Positions 50,722 through 63,728 of a stretch of 64,000 bases of DNA are shown in pieces. Origin of the DNA: Citrobacter sp. wls619 (lineage in GTDB: Bacteria > Pseudomonadota > Gammaproteobacteria > Enterobacterales > Enterobacteriaceae); assembly GCF_005281345.1 (NCBI RefSeq), contig NZ_SZXJ01000044.1, positions 194,343 to 258,342 on the forward strand, read 5' to 3'. The first letter of the stretch is position 1. The number at the start of each line of letters is the position of its first letter. A model generated the notes under the pieces. It was not told the origin of the DNA. It searched no databases and saw nothing but the letters and a program-made list of their open reading frames with translations. Position numbers and translations under genes: made by a program.

Positions 50722-51300
50722 ATGTCTATACAGAACGAAATGCCTGGTTACAACGAAGTTAGCCAGTTTTTGAACCAACAAGGGGCCGGATTGACCCCCG
50801 CTGAAATGCACGGTTTGATCAGCGGGATGATTTGCGGTGGCAACAACGACAGCTCATGGCAGCCGCTGTTGCACGACCTGACGAACGAAGGTCTGGCCTT
50901 CGGTCACGAGCTGGCTCAGGCGCTGCTGAAAATGCACTCTGCCACCAGCGATGCGCTGGAAGATGATGGCTTCCTTTTTCAGCTTTATCTGCCTGAAGGC
51001 GATGACGTTAGCGTGTTCGATCGCGCCGATGCGTTGGCTGGCTGGGTAAACCACTTTTTGCTGGGCCTCGGTGTGACACAACCGAAGCTCGACAAAGTGA
51101 CCGGTGAAACCGGCGAAGCGATCGATGATCTGCGTAATATCGCCCAGTTGGGCTATGACGAAGACGAAGATCAGGAAGAGCTGGAAATGTCGCTCGAAGA
51201 GATCATCGAATACGTGCGTGTTGCCGCGTTGCTGTGCCATGACACATTCACGCGTCAGCAACCGACCGCACCGGAAGTCCGTAAACCGACTCTGCACTAA
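50722..51300 (+). CDS. ygfB: YgfB, UPF0149 family protein
   Basis: 192-residue acidic helical protein equal in length to E. coli YgfB, with [18 protein letters not shown] near the start and the very acidic [20 protein letters not shown] in the C-terminal half. Function not established in enterobacteria. Two Met codons are available. I chose MSIQNEMPG because it matches the family. First gene of a likely ygfB-pepP-ubiH-ubiI transcript. Confidence 0.93.
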   Translation: MSIQNEMPGYNEVSQFLNQQGAGLTPAEMHGLISGMICGGNNDSSWQPLLHDLTNEGLAFGHELAQALLKMHSATSDALEDDGFLFQLYLPEGDDVSVFDRADALAGWVNHFLLGLGVTQPKLDKVTGETGEAIDDLRNIAQLGYDEDEDQEELEMSLEEIIEYVRVAALLCHDTFTRQQPTAPEVRKPTLH

Positions 51301-51324
51301 GAACGAAACGCAAAGGAGAGTGTG

Positions 51325-52650
51325 ATGAGCGAGATATCTCAGCAAGAATTCCAGCGTCGTCGCCAGGCATTATTGGCGCAAATGCAGCCCGGGAGCGCCG
51401 CGCTAATTTTCGCGGCACCCGAAGCGACACGCAGCGCGGACAGTGAATATCCGTACCGCCAAAGCAGTGATTTCTGGTACTTCACCGGTTTTAACGAACC
51501 TGAAGCCGTGCTGGTGCTGATTAAAAGTGATGACACTCATAACCACAGCGTTTTGTTCAACCGGGTTCGCGACCTGACTGCAGAGATCTGGTTTGGCCGC
51601 CGTCTGGGCCAGGATGCTGCCCCGGCAAAACTTGGCGTTGACCGGGCGCTGGCCTTCAGCGAAATCAACCAACAGCTGCACCTGTTGCTCAATGGCCTGG
51701 ACGCGGTGTATCACGCGCAGGGTGAATATGCCTGGGCCGACGAGATTGTGTGCACTGCACTGGATAAACTGCGCAAAGGCTCCAGACAAAATCTGCATGC
51801 GCCTGCCGCGATTATCGACTGGCGTCCAATGGTGCATGAAATGCGCCTGTTCAAATCGCCAGAAGAGATTGCTGTTATGCGCCGGGCTGGGGAAATTACC
51901 GCACTGGCGCATACCCGGGCGATGGAAAAATGCCGTCCGGGGATGTTTGAGTACCACCTGGAAGGGGAAATTCATCACGAATTCACCCGTCATGGTGCGC
52001 GTTACCCATCCTATAACACTATCGTTGGCAGCGGCGCAAACGGCTGTATCCTGCATTACACCGAAAACGAAAGTGAAATGCGTGATGGCGACCTGGTACT
52101 GATTGACGCTGGATGCGAATACAAAGGCTACGCGGGCGATATCACGCGTACCTTCCCGGTTAACGGCAAATTTACGCCAGCCCAGCGTGAAGTCTACGAC
52201 ATTGTGCTGGAGTCGTTAGAGACTAGCCTGCGTCTGTATCGTCCCGGAACGTCCATTCAGGAAGTCACTGGCGAAGTGGTGCGCATCATGATTACCGGCC
52301 TGGTGAAGCTTGGTATTCTGCACGGTGATGTCGATCAGTTGATTACCGAGAATGCGCACCGACCTTTCTTTATGCATGGTCTCAGCCACTGGCTGGGTCT
52401 GGATGTTCATGACGTCGGTGTCTATGGCCAGGATCGTTCGCGTATTCTGGAGCCGGGAATGGTGCTCACGGTTGAGCCTGGGTTGTATATCGCTCCGGAT
52501 GCTGATGTACCGCCGGCTTACCGCGGTATCGGCATTCGTATTGAAGATGACATCCTTATTACCGAAGACGGTAACGAAAACCTGACCGCTGGTGTGGTCA
52601 AGAAGGCGGATGACATTGAAGCTCTGATGGCTGTGGCGCGACTGCAATGA
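51325..52650 (+). CDS. pepP: Xaa-Pro aminopeptidase PepP
   Basis: Releases the N-terminal residue from peptides with proline at position two. The 441-residue product has the creatinase-like N-domain and the pita-bread catalytic domain. The manganese ligands are in LIDAGCEYKGYAGDITRTF (two Asp), HGLSHWLGLDVHD (His), VEPGLYI (Glu) and GIRIEDDI (Glu). GGAGAG precedes the ATG, and an adjacent GTG codon upstream was not used. The stop overlaps the ubiH ATG (ATGA). Confidence 0.97.
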   Translation: MSEISQQEFQRRRQALLAQMQPGSAALIFAAPEATRSADSEYPYRQSSDFWYFTGFNEPEAVLVLIKSDDTHNHSVLFNRVRDLTAEIWFGRRLGQDAAPAKLGVDRALAFSEINQQLHLLLNGLDAVYHAQGEYAWADEIVCTALDKLRKGSRQNLHAPAAIIDWRPMVHEMRLFKSPEEIAVMRRAGEITALAHTRAMEKCRPGMFEYHLEGEIHHEFTRHGARYPSYNTIVGSGANGCILHYTENESEMRDGDLVLIDAGCEYKGYAGDITRTFPVNGKFTPAQREVYDIVLESLETSLRLYRPGTSIQEVTGEVVRIMITGLVKLGILHGDVDQLITENAHRPFFMHGLSHWLGLDVHDVGVYGQDRSRILEPGMVLTVEPGLYIAPDADVPPAYRGIGIRIEDDILITEDGNENLTAGVVKKADDIEALMAVARLQ

Positions 52651-53825
52651 GCGTGATTATTGTCGGTGGCGGTATGGTCGGCGCGACGCTGGCGCTGGCC
52701 ATTTCAGCGTTGAGCCATGGGACGTTGCCTGTTCATCTGATAGAAGCGAGCGAGCCTGAAACCGATCGCCACCCGGGATTTGACGCCCGGGCAATTGCGC
52801 TGGCGGCAGGAACCTGCCAACAGCTGGCGCGAATTGGCGTGTGGCAGGCGATTGCCGATTGCGCAACGGCAATCAAAACGGTACACGTCAGTGACCGTGG
52901 GCATGCCGGATTTGTTACGCTGGATGCGCAGGAATACTGTATTCCGGCTCTGGGCCAGGTGGTAGAACTGCACGACGTCGGGCTGCGTCTGTTTGCGCTG
53001 CTGCGTACAGCGCCGGGTGTTACATTGCACTGTCCTGACCGCGTAGCCAGCGTGTCGCGCACGCAGGAGCGCGTTGAAGTGACGCTGGAGAATGGCGAGA
53101 TGATTACCGGTCGCCTGCTGGTGGCTGCCGACGGTACGCGTTCCGCACTGGCGACTGCCTGCGGTGTTGACTGGCTGCAACAGCCGTATGAACAACTGGC
53201 CGTCATTGCTAACGTCACGACTTCCGTTCCTCACGACGGGCGTGCCTATGAGCGTTTCACGCCGCATGGCCCGCTGGCTATGTTGCCAATGGCGGAGGGG
53301 CGATGCTCGCTGGTGTGGTGTCATCCGCTGGAGAAGCGTGAAGAGATCATTTCCTGGTCAGATGAACAGTTTTGCCGCGAACTGCAAAACGCTTTTGGCT
53401 GGCGACTGGGACGTATTACCCAGGCTGGTAAACGCAGCGCTTACCCGCTGTCTTTAACAACCGCGCTGAAAGCGATTACCCATCGTACCGTGCTGGTAGG
53501 GAACGCCGCCCAGACGCTGCATCCCATTGCCGGGCAAGGTTTCAACCTTGGCCTGCGCGATGTAATGAGCCTTGCTGAGACGTTGACGCAGGCGCAAAAC
53601 GGCGCGGAAGATGTCGGTGATTATGCGGTGCTGGCACGTTATCAGCAGCGCCGCGCGCGCGATCGCGAGGCGACGATTGGTGTGACCAACAATTTAGTGT
53701 ATTTGTTTGCCAATCACTGGGCCCCGCTGGTTGTTGGGCGCAATGTCGGGTTGATGGCGATGGAATTATTCACCCCTGCGCGCGATGCGCTGGCGGAGCG
53801 GACCCTGGGTTGGGTTGCACGATAA
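52647..53825 (+). CDS. ubiH: 2-octaprenyl-6-methoxyphenol hydroxylase UbiH
   Basis: FAD-dependent monooxygenase of ubiquinone synthesis that hydroxylates the ring at C-4 (earlier numbering 6-methoxyphenol). The 392-residue product has the N-terminal dinucleotide motif IIVGGGMVGATLALAIS, the middle LLVAADGTRSA and the C-terminal FAD motif LVGNAAQTLHPIAGQGFNLGLRD. Translationally coupled to pepP by a four-base overlap. ubiI, a paralogue, follows after a BIME. Confidence 0.96.
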   Translation: MSVIIVGGGMVGATLALAISALSHGTLPVHLIEASEPETDRHPGFDARAIALAAGTCQQLARIGVWQAIADCATAIKTVHVSDRGHAGFVTLDAQEYCIPALGQVVELHDVGLRLFALLRTAPGVTLHCPDRVASVSRTQERVEVTLENGEMITGRLLVAADGTRSALATACGVDWLQQPYEQLAVIANVTTSVPHDGRAYERFTPHGPLAMLPMAEGRCSLVWCHPLEKREEIISWSDEQFCRELQNAFGWRLGRITQAGKRSAYPLSLTTALKAITHRTVLVGNAAQTLHPIAGQGFNLGLRDVMSLAETLTQAQNGAEDVGDYAVLARYQQRRARDREATIGVTNNLVYLFANHWAPLVVGRNVGLMAMELFTPARDALAERTLGWVAR

Positions 53826-53831
53826 ATATGA

Positions 53832-53926
53832 CCTGTAGGCCGGATAAGGCAACGCCGACATCCGGCAAGGGTCCCCGCAAAAATGCCTGATGGCGCTGCG
53901 CTTATCAGGCCTACGGATTACAGGTT
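53832..53926. repeat. BIME (two REP units) between ubiH and ubiI
   Basis: TGTAGGCCGGATAAGGCAACGCCGACATCCGGCA and TGCCTGATGGCGCTGCGCTTATCAGGCCTACGG, in opposite orientation, inside an otherwise co-directional gene pair. Confidence 0.85.
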
Positions 53927-53940
53927 TCGAGGTATAAACA

Positions 53941-55143
53941 GTGCAAAGTGTTGATGTAGCAATTGTTGGTGGCGGCATGGTGGGACTGGCGGTTGCCTGC
54001 GGCCTGCAGGGAAGTGGGTTGCGCGTTGCTGTATTAGAACAACATGTTCCGCAGCCGTTGGCGGCGGATGCACCCCCTCAGCTTCGCGTGTCGGCAATTA
54101 ACGCGGCCAGTGAAAAACTGCTGACGCGCCTTGGCGTCTGGTCGGATATTGTTGCCCGTCGCGCTTGCTGTTACCACGGCATGGAAGTCTGGGATAAAGA
54201 CAGCTTTGGACGTATTGCGTTTGATGACCAGAGTATGGGTTACAGCCATTTGGGCCACATCGTTGAAAACTCAGAAATTCACTACGCTCTGTGGCAAAAA
54301 GCGCAGCGTTCAGCGGATATCTCGCTGATGGCACCGGCTGAGTTACAGCAGGTGGCCTGGGGAGAAAACGAGGCGTTCCTGACGCTGAAAGATGGCTCCA
54401 TGCTGACCGCCCGTCTGGTGATTGGTGCTGACGGTGCAAACTCGTGGCTGCGCAATAAAGCGGATATTCCACTGACGTTCTGGGATTACCGTCATCATGC
54501 GCTGGTGGCGACGATCCGCACGCAAGAAGCCCATGGCGCGGTTGCGCGTCAGGCGTTTCATGGCGAAGGTATCCTGGCGTTCCTGCCGCTTAGCGACCCC
54601 CATCTATGCTCTATTGTCTGGTCACTCTCGCCGCAGGATGCTGAACGTATGCAGCAGGCAAGCGCAGAGGATTTCAATCAGGCGCTGAATATCGCTTTTG
54701 ATAATCGCCTGGGGTTATGCCAGCTTGAAAGCGAACGCCAGACGTTTCCGCTGACGGGACGCTATGCCCGTCAGTTTGCCGCCCATCGCATGGCGCTGGT
54801 GGGGGATGCGGCGCATACCATTCATCCGCTGGCAGGACAGGGCGTGAACCTCGGTTTTATGGATGCGGCGGAGTTGATCGATGAACTTAAGCGCCTGCAA
54901 CGCCAGGGGAAAGACATCGGTCAGTACCTCTATCTGCGCCGTTATGAGCGTAGCCGTAAGCACAGTGCTGCGCTAATGCTGGCTGGAATGCAGGGGTTCC
55001 GTGAACTGTTTGCCGGGGAAAATCCGGCGAAGAAATTGCTGCGTGATATTGGTCTGAAACTGGCCGATACCCTGCCGGGCGTAAAACCACAACTCATCCG
55101 CCAGGCGATGGGACTGAACGATCTTCCCGAGTGGCTACGCTAG
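53941..55143 (+). CDS. ubiI: 2-octaprenylphenol (C5) hydroxylase UbiI
   Basis: 400-residue FAD monooxygenase (VisC) that hydroxylates the ubiquinone precursor ring at C-5 under aerobic conditions. It has the dinucleotide motif VAIVGGGMVGLAVACGL, GADGANSWLR and the FAD motif LVGDAAHTIHPLAGQGVNLGFMD. GTG start at 53941, supported by the conserved N-terminus QSVDVAIVGGG. GAGG lies nine bases upstream. Paralogue of UbiH. Confidence 0.95.
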   Translation: MQSVDVAIVGGGMVGLAVACGLQGSGLRVAVLEQHVPQPLAADAPPQLRVSAINAASEKLLTRLGVWSDIVARRACCYHGMEVWDKDSFGRIAFDDQSMGYSHLGHIVENSEIHYALWQKAQRSADISLMAPAELQQVAWGENEAFLTLKDGSMLTARLVIGADGANSWLRNKADIPLTFWDYRHHALVATIRTQEAHGAVARQAFHGEGILAFLPLSDPHLCSIVWSLSPQDAERMQQASAEDFNQALNIAFDNRLGLCQLESERQTFPLTGRYARQFAAHRMALVGDAAHTIHPLAGQGVNLGFMDAAELIDELKRLQRQGKDIGQYLYLRRYERSRKHSAALMLAGMQGFRELFAGENPAKKLLRDIGLKLADTLPGVKPQLIRQAMGLNDLPEWLR

Positions 55144-55488
55144 TGTCCGTAAGGACAATCTTAAGAGTTTGAAACCCGTCACACTTTCCTCTCCCGGCCT
55201 GCGCGCCGGGATGGCTCTCTCATTTGAAATAATCTAATTCCACGCCTTTTTTCGCATTAGTTTTTTTAATATTACGTTTTTTTCATAACGCCATTTTTGA
55301 CATTTTTTCCACATTTAATATGGATTGATGCGGCTCAACTTCGCTTATCTATACCTGTTATTCTGACATAATGGCATTTGACTGGTTTTTTATGCTGTCG
55401 ACGATCTGGTTGTTTTTAGTCATAAGCTAATGTGATGGTTAATTTTGCCTTATGGTTTAGCGCCTGTTTCGGTGGTAAGTTCAGGACA

Positions 55489-55504
55489 AAGAGAACGTTT
55501 GCGT
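55489..55504 (+). promoter_or_regulatory. PurR operator in the gcvTHP control region
   Basis: AAGAGAACGTTTGCGT, read on the minus strand as ACGCAAACGTTCTCTT, fits the PurR consensus well. gcvTHP is repressed by PurR in E. coli, along with GcvA, GcvR and Lrp control. The region 55144-55488 is AT-rich, suits GcvA/Lrp binding and contains no gene that I can recognise. Confidence 0.75.
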
Positions 55505-55534
55505 CGCAGCCCCTGGAGCGGCTGTGGTGCTGGG

Positions 55535-55561
55535 TTTCGTGGCGAAGATTTCGCCACGAAA
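55535..55561 (+). other. Perfect 12-bp hairpin in the gcvT leader
   Basis: TTTCGTGGCGAA-GAT-TTCGCCACGAAA, a 12-base-pair stem with a three-base loop, ends 34 bases before the gcvT ATG. No uridine run follows, so it is not a terminator. It leaves the ribosome site (GAGGAAAAG) free. Confidence 0.8.
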
Positions 55562-55595
55562 GAGTTGATAGCCCCGCTTATTCAACGAGGAAAAG

Positions 55596-56690
55596 ATGGC
55601 TCAACAGACTCCTTTGTACGAACAACACACGCTATGTGGCGCGCGCATGGTTGATTTCCATGGCTGGATGATGCCACTGCATTACGGTTCTCAGCTCGAT
55701 GAGCACCATGCTGTCCGCACCGATGCCGGTATGTTTGATGTGTCGCACATGACCATCGTCGACCTGCGCGGCAGCCGCACCCGGGAGTTCTTGCGTTATC
55801 TGCTGGCAAACGACGTCGCGAAGCTAACGAAGACAGGGAAAGCCCTTTACTCCGGCATGCTCAATGCGTCGGGCGGTGTGATAGATGACCTGATTGTCTA
55901 CTACTTCACTGAAGATTTCTTCCGCCTCGTTGTAAACTCCGCCACCCGCGAAAAAGACCTCTCCTGGATTACCCAACACGCTGAACCTTACGCCATCGAC
56001 ATCACTGTTCGTGATGACCTGTCGCTGATCGCGGTGCAGGGACCAAACGCGCAGGCAAAAGCTGCCACACTGTTTACTGACGAACAACGCCATGCTGTTG
56101 AAGGTATGAAACCGTTCTTCGGCGTTCAGGCGGGTGATTTGTTTATCGCGACCACGGGTTATACCGGCGAAGCGGGATATGAAATTGCCATGCCGAATGA
56201 AAAAGCCGCGGATTTCTGGCGTGCGCTGGTCGAAGCCGGTGTTCAGCCTTGTGGCCTGGGCGCGCGTGATACGCTGCGTTTAGAAGCCGGTATGAACCTG
56301 TATGGTCAGGAGATGGATGAAGGTATCTCTCCGCTGGCGGCCAACATGGGCTGGACTATCGTGTGGGAACCGACCGATCGCGACTTTATTGGTCGTGAAG
56401 CGCTGGAAATGCAGCGCGAAAAAGGCCACGAACAGCTGGTCGGCCTGGTCATGACGGAGAAAGGTGTGCTGCGTAATGAACTGCCAGTGCGTTTTACTGA
56501 TGCGTCGGGCAACCAGCATGAAGGCATCATCACCAGCGGAACCTTCTCCCCAACCTTGGGCTACAGCATCGCGCTGGCACGCGTTCCGGCGGGTATCGGC
56601 GAAACGGCGATTGTGCAAATTCGTAACCGCGAAATGCCAGTTAAAGTCACTAAACCTATTTTTGTGCGTAACGGCAAAGCCGTCGCGTAA
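55596..56690 (+). CDS. gcvT: Glycine cleavage system T protein (aminomethyltransferase)
   Basis: Transfers the methylene from aminomethyl-lipoyl-H protein to tetrahydrofolate, releasing ammonia. The 364-residue product, equal to E. coli GcvT, has [15 protein letters not shown], the folate-site Asp in [29 protein letters not shown] and [18 protein letters not shown]. Ribosome site GAGGAAAAG. First gene of gcvTHP. Confidence 0.98.
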   Translation: MAQQTPLYEQHTLCGARMVDFHGWMMPLHYGSQLDEHHAVRTDAGMFDVSHMTIVDLRGSRTREFLRYLLANDVAKLTKTGKALYSGMLNASGGVIDDLIVYYFTEDFFRLVVNSATREKDLSWITQHAEPYAIDITVRDDLSLIAVQGPNAQAKAATLFTDEQRHAVEGMKPFFGVQAGDLFIATTGYTGEAGYEIAMPNEKAADFWRALVEAGVQPCGLGARDTLRLEAGMNLYGQEMDEGISPLAANMGWTIVWEPTDRDFIGREALEMQREKGHEQLVGLVMTEKGVLRNELPVRFTDASGNQHEGIITSGTFSPTLGYSIALARVPAGIGETAIVQIRNREMPVKVTKPIFVRNGKAVA

Positions 56691-56715
56691 TTCATCCTTT
56701 TTTGGAGATTGATTG

Positions 56716-57105
56716 ATGAGCAACGTACCTGCAGAACTGAAATACAGCAAAGAACACGAATGGCTGCGCAAAGAAGCTGACGGTTCTTACACCGTTGGTA
56801 TCACCGAACACGCTCAGGAGCTGCTGGGCGACATGGTTTTCGTTGATCTGCCTGACGTTGGCACGACCGTTAGCGCGGGTGATGACTGCGCCGTTGCGGA
56901 ATCCGTAAAAGCGGCATCTGATATTTATGCGCCAGTCGGCGGTGAGATTGTTGCGGTGAATGATGCACTCAGCGACTCTCCGGAACTGGTTAACAGCGAG
57001 CCGTATGCCGGTGGCTGGATCTTCAAAATCAAAGCAAGCGATGAAAGTGAGATTGAATCGCTGCTGGATGCCACTGCGTACGAAGCATTGTTAGAAGACG
57101 AATAA
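56716..57105 (+). CDS. gcvH: Glycine cleavage system H protein
   Basis: 129-residue lipoyl carrier that shuttles the aminomethyl group between the P, T and L proteins. The lipoylated lysine is in [15 protein letters not shown] (about residue 65). The N-terminal [12 protein letters not shown] and C-terminal YEALLEDE match E. coli. I start at the ATG (56716), not the adjacent TTG. It lies 25 bases after gcvT, and an ERIC element separates it from gcvP. Confidence 0.98.
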   Translation: MSNVPAELKYSKEHEWLRKEADGSYTVGITEHAQELLGDMVFVDLPDVGTTVSAGDDCAVAESVKAASDIYAPVGGEIVAVNDALSDSPELVNSEPYAGGWIFKIKASDESEIESLLDATAYEALLEDE

Positions 57106-57111
57106 ATACGC

Positions 57112-57226
57112 TTCATTCTTCACGTTGCAGGTGTGTTGGCTTCCTCGCTCACCCCAGTCACTTACTTATGTAAGCTCCTGGGGATGTGCTGCATCGCCGC
57201 CGTCCTGCAACGCGAATTATTTTGCG
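57112..57226. repeat. ERIC element inside gcvTHP (between gcvH and gcvP)
   Basis: Contains the consensus ERIC core nearly unchanged: CTCGCTCACCCCAGTCACTT followed by ACTTATGTAAGCTCCTGGGG, with inverted ends CGTTGCAGG and CCTGCAACG. It occupies most of the 177-base gap between gcvH and gcvP. Confidence 0.92.
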
Positions 57227-57282
57227 TATTCAGGTAAGTAGAGACACCTACGATTCACTGCACGTTTCAGGAACCATCGCCC

Positions 57283-60156
57283 ATGACACAGACGTTAAGC
57301 CAGCTTGAAAACAGCGGCGCTTTCATTGAACGCCACATCGGACCGGACGCCGCGCAGCAGCAAGAGATGCTGAATGCGGTTGGCGCCGAGTCGTTAAACG
57401 CGCTGATCGGCCAGATTGTGCCGAAAGACATTCAGCTCGCAACCCCGCCGCAGGTGGGCGAGGCGGCGACCGAATACGCTGCGCTGGCTGAATTAAAAGC
57501 CATCGCAGGGCGTAACAAGCGCTTCACGTCCTACATTGGCATGGGCTACACCGCCGTGCAGTTGCCACCGGTTATCCTGCGTAACATGCTGGAAAACCCA
57601 GGCTGGTACACCGCGTACACGCCGTATCAGCCAGAAGTTTCTCAGGGCCGTCTGGAAGCGCTGCTGAACTTCCAGCAGGTCACGCTGGACTTGACGGGTC
57701 TGGATATGGCCTCCGCCTCTCTGCTGGATGAAGCCACTGCGGCTGCTGAAGCCATGGCGATGGCCAAACGCGTCAGTAAACTGAAAAACGCCAACCGTTT
57801 CTTTGTGGCGGCTGATGTTCATCCGCAAACCCTGGACGTGGTTCGTACTCGTGCAGAAACCTTTGGCTTTGACGTTATCGTCGATGACGCGGAAAAAGCA
57901 CTGGATCACCAGGATGTATTTGGCGTGCTGCTGCAACAGGTGGGTACCACCGGTGAAGTGCACGACTACAGCACACTGATTGCTGAACTGAAATCACGTA
58001 AAGTCGTGGTCAGCGTCGCTGCCGATTTTATGGCGCTGGTTCTACTGACCGCGCCGGGTAAACAGGGCGCAGACATTGTGTTCGGCTCTGCGCAGCGTTT
58101 CGGCGTACCGATGGGCTACGGCGGCCCGCACGCGGCGTTCTTTGCTGCTAAAGATGAATTCAAACGCTCTATGCCTGGCCGTATTATCGGCGTATCGAAA
58201 GATGCGGCGGGCAATACCGCACTGCGTATGGCGATGCAGACTCGTGAGCAGCATATCCGTCGCGAGAAAGCGAACTCCAACATTTGTACCTCGCAGGTCC
58301 TGCTGGCCAACATCGCCAGCCTGTATGCCGTTTATCATGGCCCGGTAGGCCTGAAACGTATTGCTAACCGCATCCACCGCCTGGCTGATATTCTGGCCGC
58401 CGGTCTGCAACAGAAAGGGCTGAAGCTGCGTCATGCGCATTACTTCGACACTCTGTGTGTTGAAGTGACCGATAAAGCGGCGGTTCTGGCGCGTGCTGAA
58501 GCGGCAGAAATCAACCTGCGCAGCGATATCCACAACGCGGTAGGCATTACCCTCGACGAAACCACTACCCGTGAAAACGTGGTGCAGCTGTTCAATGTTC
58601 TGCTGGGCGACAGCCACGGCCTGAACATCGACACCCTGGATAAAGACGTGGCGCTCGACAGCCGTTCTATTCAGGACAGCATGCTGCGTGATGACGCAAT
58701 CCTCAGCCATCCGGTATTTAATCGCTACCATAGCGAAACCGAAATGATGCGCTACATGCACTCGCTGGAGCGCAAAGATCTGGCGCTGAACCAGGCGATG
58801 ATCCCGCTGGGCTCCTGCACCATGAAGCTGAATGCGGCTGCTGAGATGATTCCAATCACCTGGCCGGAATTTGCCGAACTGCACCCGTTCTGTCCGCCAG
58901 AACAGGCAGAAGGTTATCACCAGATGATCGGCCAGCTTTCCGAGTGGCTGGTAAAACTGACCGGTTATGACGCCGTTTGCATGCAGCCGAACTCCGGCGC
59001 ACAGGGCGAATATGCTGGCCTGCTGGCGATTCGTCATTATCACGAAAGCCGTAATGAAGGGCATCGAGATATCTGCCTGATCCCGGCCTCTGCACATGGT
59101 ACCAACCCGGCCTCTGCTCAAATGGCAGGTATGCAGGTCGTCGTTGTTGCGTGTGATAAGAACGGCAACATCGATCTTGGCGATCTGCGCGAAAAAGCGG
59201 CACAGGCGGGTGAAAACCTCTCTTGCATCATGGTCACCTATCCGTCTACGCACGGCGTATATGAAGAAACCATCCGTGAAGTATGCGAAATTGTGCACCA
59301 GTTTGGCGGTCAGGTTTATCTTGATGGCGCGAACATGAACGCCCAGGTTGGTATCACTTCGCCAGGCTTTATCGGCGCAGATGTCTCACACCTCAACCTG
59401 CATAAAACGTTCTGCATTCCGCACGGCGGCGGCGGCCCAGGTATGGGGCCGATTGGCGTTAAATCGCATCTGGCACCGTTCGTGCCGGGCCACAGTGTGG
59501 TACAGATTGAAGGGATGCTCACCCGTCAGGGCGCAGTTTCTGCGGCCCCGTTCGGTAGCGCATCTATTCTGCCAATCAGTTGGATGTACATCCGCATGAT
59601 GGGGGCAGAAGGCCTGAAGCAGGCAAGTCAGGTGGCTATTCTAAATGCCAACTACATTGCCAGCCGTCTGAAGGATGCATATCCGGTGCTGTATACCGGT
59701 CGTGATGGCCGCGTGGCACATGAATGTATTCTCGACATTCGCCCGCTGAAAGAAGAGACCGGCATCAGCGAGCTGGATATTGCCAAGCGTCTGATCGATT
59801 ACGGTTTCCATGCGCCGACCATGTCATTCCCGGTTGCGGGTACGCTGATGGTCGAACCAACGGAATCCGAAGGCAAAGTGGAACTGGATCGCTTTATCAA
59901 TGCGATGCTGGCTATCCGCGCTGAGATCGAGCGCGTGAAAGCCGGTGAGTGGCCGCTGGAAGATAACCCGCTGGTTAACGCACCGCACACCCAGAACGAG
60001 CTGGTGGCGGAGTGGACCCACGGTTATAGCCGCGAAATCGCTGTCTTCCCGGCGGGTGTAGCAAACAAATACTGGCCGACCGTGAAACGCCTTGATGATG
60101 TTTACGGCGACCGTAACCTGTTCTGCTCCTGCGTACCGATGAGCGAATATCAGTAA
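57283..60156 (+). CDS. gcvP: Glycine dehydrogenase (decarboxylating), P protein
   Basis: PLP-dependent decarboxylase that takes CO2 from glycine and loads the aminomethyl group on GcvH. The 957-residue single chain equals E. coli GcvP. The PLP lysine is in [24 protein letters not shown] (about residue 706). The N-terminal half is the structural pseudo-repeat with YIGMGY and [12 protein letters not shown], and the C-terminal half starts at [14 protein letters not shown]. No strong ribosome site is visible (AGGAACC is the best). An ERIC repeat precedes it in the operon. Confidence 0.98.
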   Translation: MTQTLSQLENSGAFIERHIGPDAAQQQEMLNAVGAESLNALIGQIVPKDIQLATPPQVGEAATEYAALAELKAIAGRNKRFTSYIGMGYTAVQLPPVILRNMLENPGWYTAYTPYQPEVSQGRLEALLNFQQVTLDLTGLDMASASLLDEATAAAEAMAMAKRVSKLKNANRFFVAADVHPQTLDVVRTRAETFGFDVIVDDAEKALDHQDVFGVLLQQVGTTGEVHDYSTLIAELKSRKVVVSVAADFMALVLLTAPGKQGADIVFGSAQRFGVPMGYGGPHAAFFAAKDEFKRSMPGRIIGVSKDAAGNTALRMAMQTREQHIRREKANSNICTSQVLLANIASLYAVYHGPVGLKRIANRIHRLADILAAGLQQKGLKLRHAHYFDTLCVEVTDKAAVLARAEAAEINLRSDIHNAVGITLDETTTRENVVQLFNVLLGDSHGLNIDTLDKDVALDSRSIQDSMLRDDAILSHPVFNRYHSETEMMRYMHSLERKDLALNQAMIPLGSCTMKLNAAAEMIPITWPEFAELHPFCPPEQAEGYHQMIGQLSEWLVKLTGYDAVCMQPNSGAQGEYAGLLAIRHYHESRNEGHRDICLIPASAHGTNPASAQMAGMQVVVVACDKNGNIDLGDLREKAAQAGENLSCIMVTYPSTHGVYEETIREVCEIVHQFGGQVYLDGANMNAQVGITSPGFIGADVSHLNLHKTFCIPHGGGGPGMGPIGVKSHLAPFVPGHSVVQIEGMLTRQGAVSAAPFGSASILPISWMYIRMMGAEGLKQASQVAILNANYIASRLKDAYPVLYTGRDGRVAHECILDIRPLKEETGISELDIAKRLIDYGFHAPTMSFPVAGTLMVEPTESEGKVELDRFINAMLAIRAEIERVKAGEWPLEDNPLVNAPHTQNELVAEWTHGYSREIAVFPAGVANKYWPTVKRLDDVYGDRNLFCSCVPMSEYQ

Positions 60157-60169
60157 CTTTTTCGCGTAG

Positions 60170-60218
60170 TAAAGCCGTTTCCAGGCCGGGTAAGGTGAAG
60201 CCGCCTCCCGGCTTTTTC
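60170..60218. repeat. REP-like hairpin after gcvP
   Basis: AAGCCGTTTCCAGGCCGGGTAAGGTGAAGCCGCCTCCCGGCTTTTTC. A diverged REP whose last part, AGCCGCCTCCCGGCTTTTT, may also end gcvP transcription. Confidence 0.55.
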
Positions 60219-60234
60219 ATATCTGGAGGAAAGC

Positions 60235-60978
60235 ATGGGTATCGCACTGGTTACTGGCGGCAGTCGTGGTATTGGGCGGGCAACCGCGTTGCAGCTGGCA
60301 GAAGAGGGCTACACGGTTGCAGTTAACTTTCATCATAATATTCGTGCAGCAACGGAGGTGGTCAATCGCATCATCGCTGCTGGAGGGAACGCGTTCATTC
60401 TGCGTGCGGATATCAGCGATGAGAGTCAGGTGGCGGCGATGTTTGACGCGATTGACCGCGAAAGCGAACCATTGGCTGCACTGGTCAATAATGCCGGGAT
60501 TTTGTTTGAGCAGAGCACGGTGGAGAACCTAACGGCTGAGCGAATCAACCGTGTCCTGGCAACCAATGTGACCGGCTATTTTCTGTGTTGTCGGGAAGCG
60601 GTAAAACGGATGTCGTTCAAGCACGGGGGGCAAGGCGGGGCGATTGTGAATGTTTCTTCAGCGGCATCACGACTTGGCGCGCCTTTCGAATATGTTGATT
60701 ATGCCGCATCGAAAGGCGCTGTGGATTCGCTAACGACCGGACTGGCGCTGGAAGTGGCGGCGCAGGGGATTCGTGTAAACTGCGTACGACCGGGTCTTAT
60801 CTACACTGAGATGCATGCGTCAGGTGGAGAGCCTGGAAGGGTTGATCGCGTGAAATCCATGTTGCCGATGCAGCGGGGCGGACAGCCGGAAGAGGTCGCG
60901 CAGGCGATAGTTTGGCTGCTGAGCGAAAAGGCCTCTTACGTGACGGGCAGTTTTCTTGAGCTGGCGGGCGGGAAGTAG
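60235..60978 (+). CDS. ygfF: Short-chain dehydrogenase/reductase YgfF
   Basis: 247-residue SDR-family oxidoreductase of unknown substrate. The NAD(P)-binding motif is VTGGSRGIGRA (7-17), with NNAG (about 87-90), the catalytic Ser in IVNVSSAASR and YxxxK in YVDYAASKGAV. It matches E. coli YgfF in length and position. GGAGGAAAG precedes the ATG. NADP preference or substrate cannot be decided from sequence alone. Confidence 0.93.
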   Translation: MGIALVTGGSRGIGRATALQLAEEGYTVAVNFHHNIRAATEVVNRIIAAGGNAFILRADISDESQVAAMFDAIDRESEPLAALVNNAGILFEQSTVENLTAERINRVLATNVTGYFLCCREAVKRMSFKHGGQGGAIVNVSSAASRLGAPFEYVDYAASKGAVDSLTTGLALEVAAQGIRVNCVRPGLIYTEMHASGGEPGRVDRVKSMLPMQRGGQPEEVAQAIVWLLSEKASYVTGSFLELAGGK

Positions 60979-60984
60979 AATTTA

Positions 60985-61065
60985 ATCGCCGGATGGCGCT
61001 ACGCTTATCCGGCCTACGGGAATTTAATCTGTAGGCTGGATAAGGCGTTTACGCCGCCATCCGGC
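60985..61065. repeat. BIME (REP pair) between ygfF and bglA
   Basis: CGCCGGATGGCGCTACGCTTATCCGGCCTACGG and CTGTAGGCTGGATAAGGCGTTTACGCCGCCATCCGGCA, inverted relative to each other between convergent genes. Confidence 0.88.
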
Positions 61066-61071
61066 AAAAAA

Positions 61072-62511
<1,440 letters not shown>

Positions 62512-62522
62512 TCAGTCTCAAA

Positions 62523-62551
62523 TTAATACAATCTGATTTTGAGTCTAACAA
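62523..62551 (-). promoter_or_regulatory. Putative bglA promoter with inverted repeat
   Basis: On the bglA strand TTGTTA (62551-62546), a 17-base spacer and TATTAA (62528-62523). The arms CTCAAA/TTTGAG (62543-62538 and 62522-62517) form an inverted repeat across the promoter and could be the operator of the neighbouring RpiR-type regulator. Confidence 0.45.
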
Positions 62552-62624
62552 AGGAAAGATAAATGTCACGATATAACAAAATAGCCGGAATGTGATTTGT
62601 TACATCAAAAAAACATATTGTTTT

Positions 62625-63717
<1,093 letters not shown>

Positions 63718-63728
63718 CTTTTTAGGTA

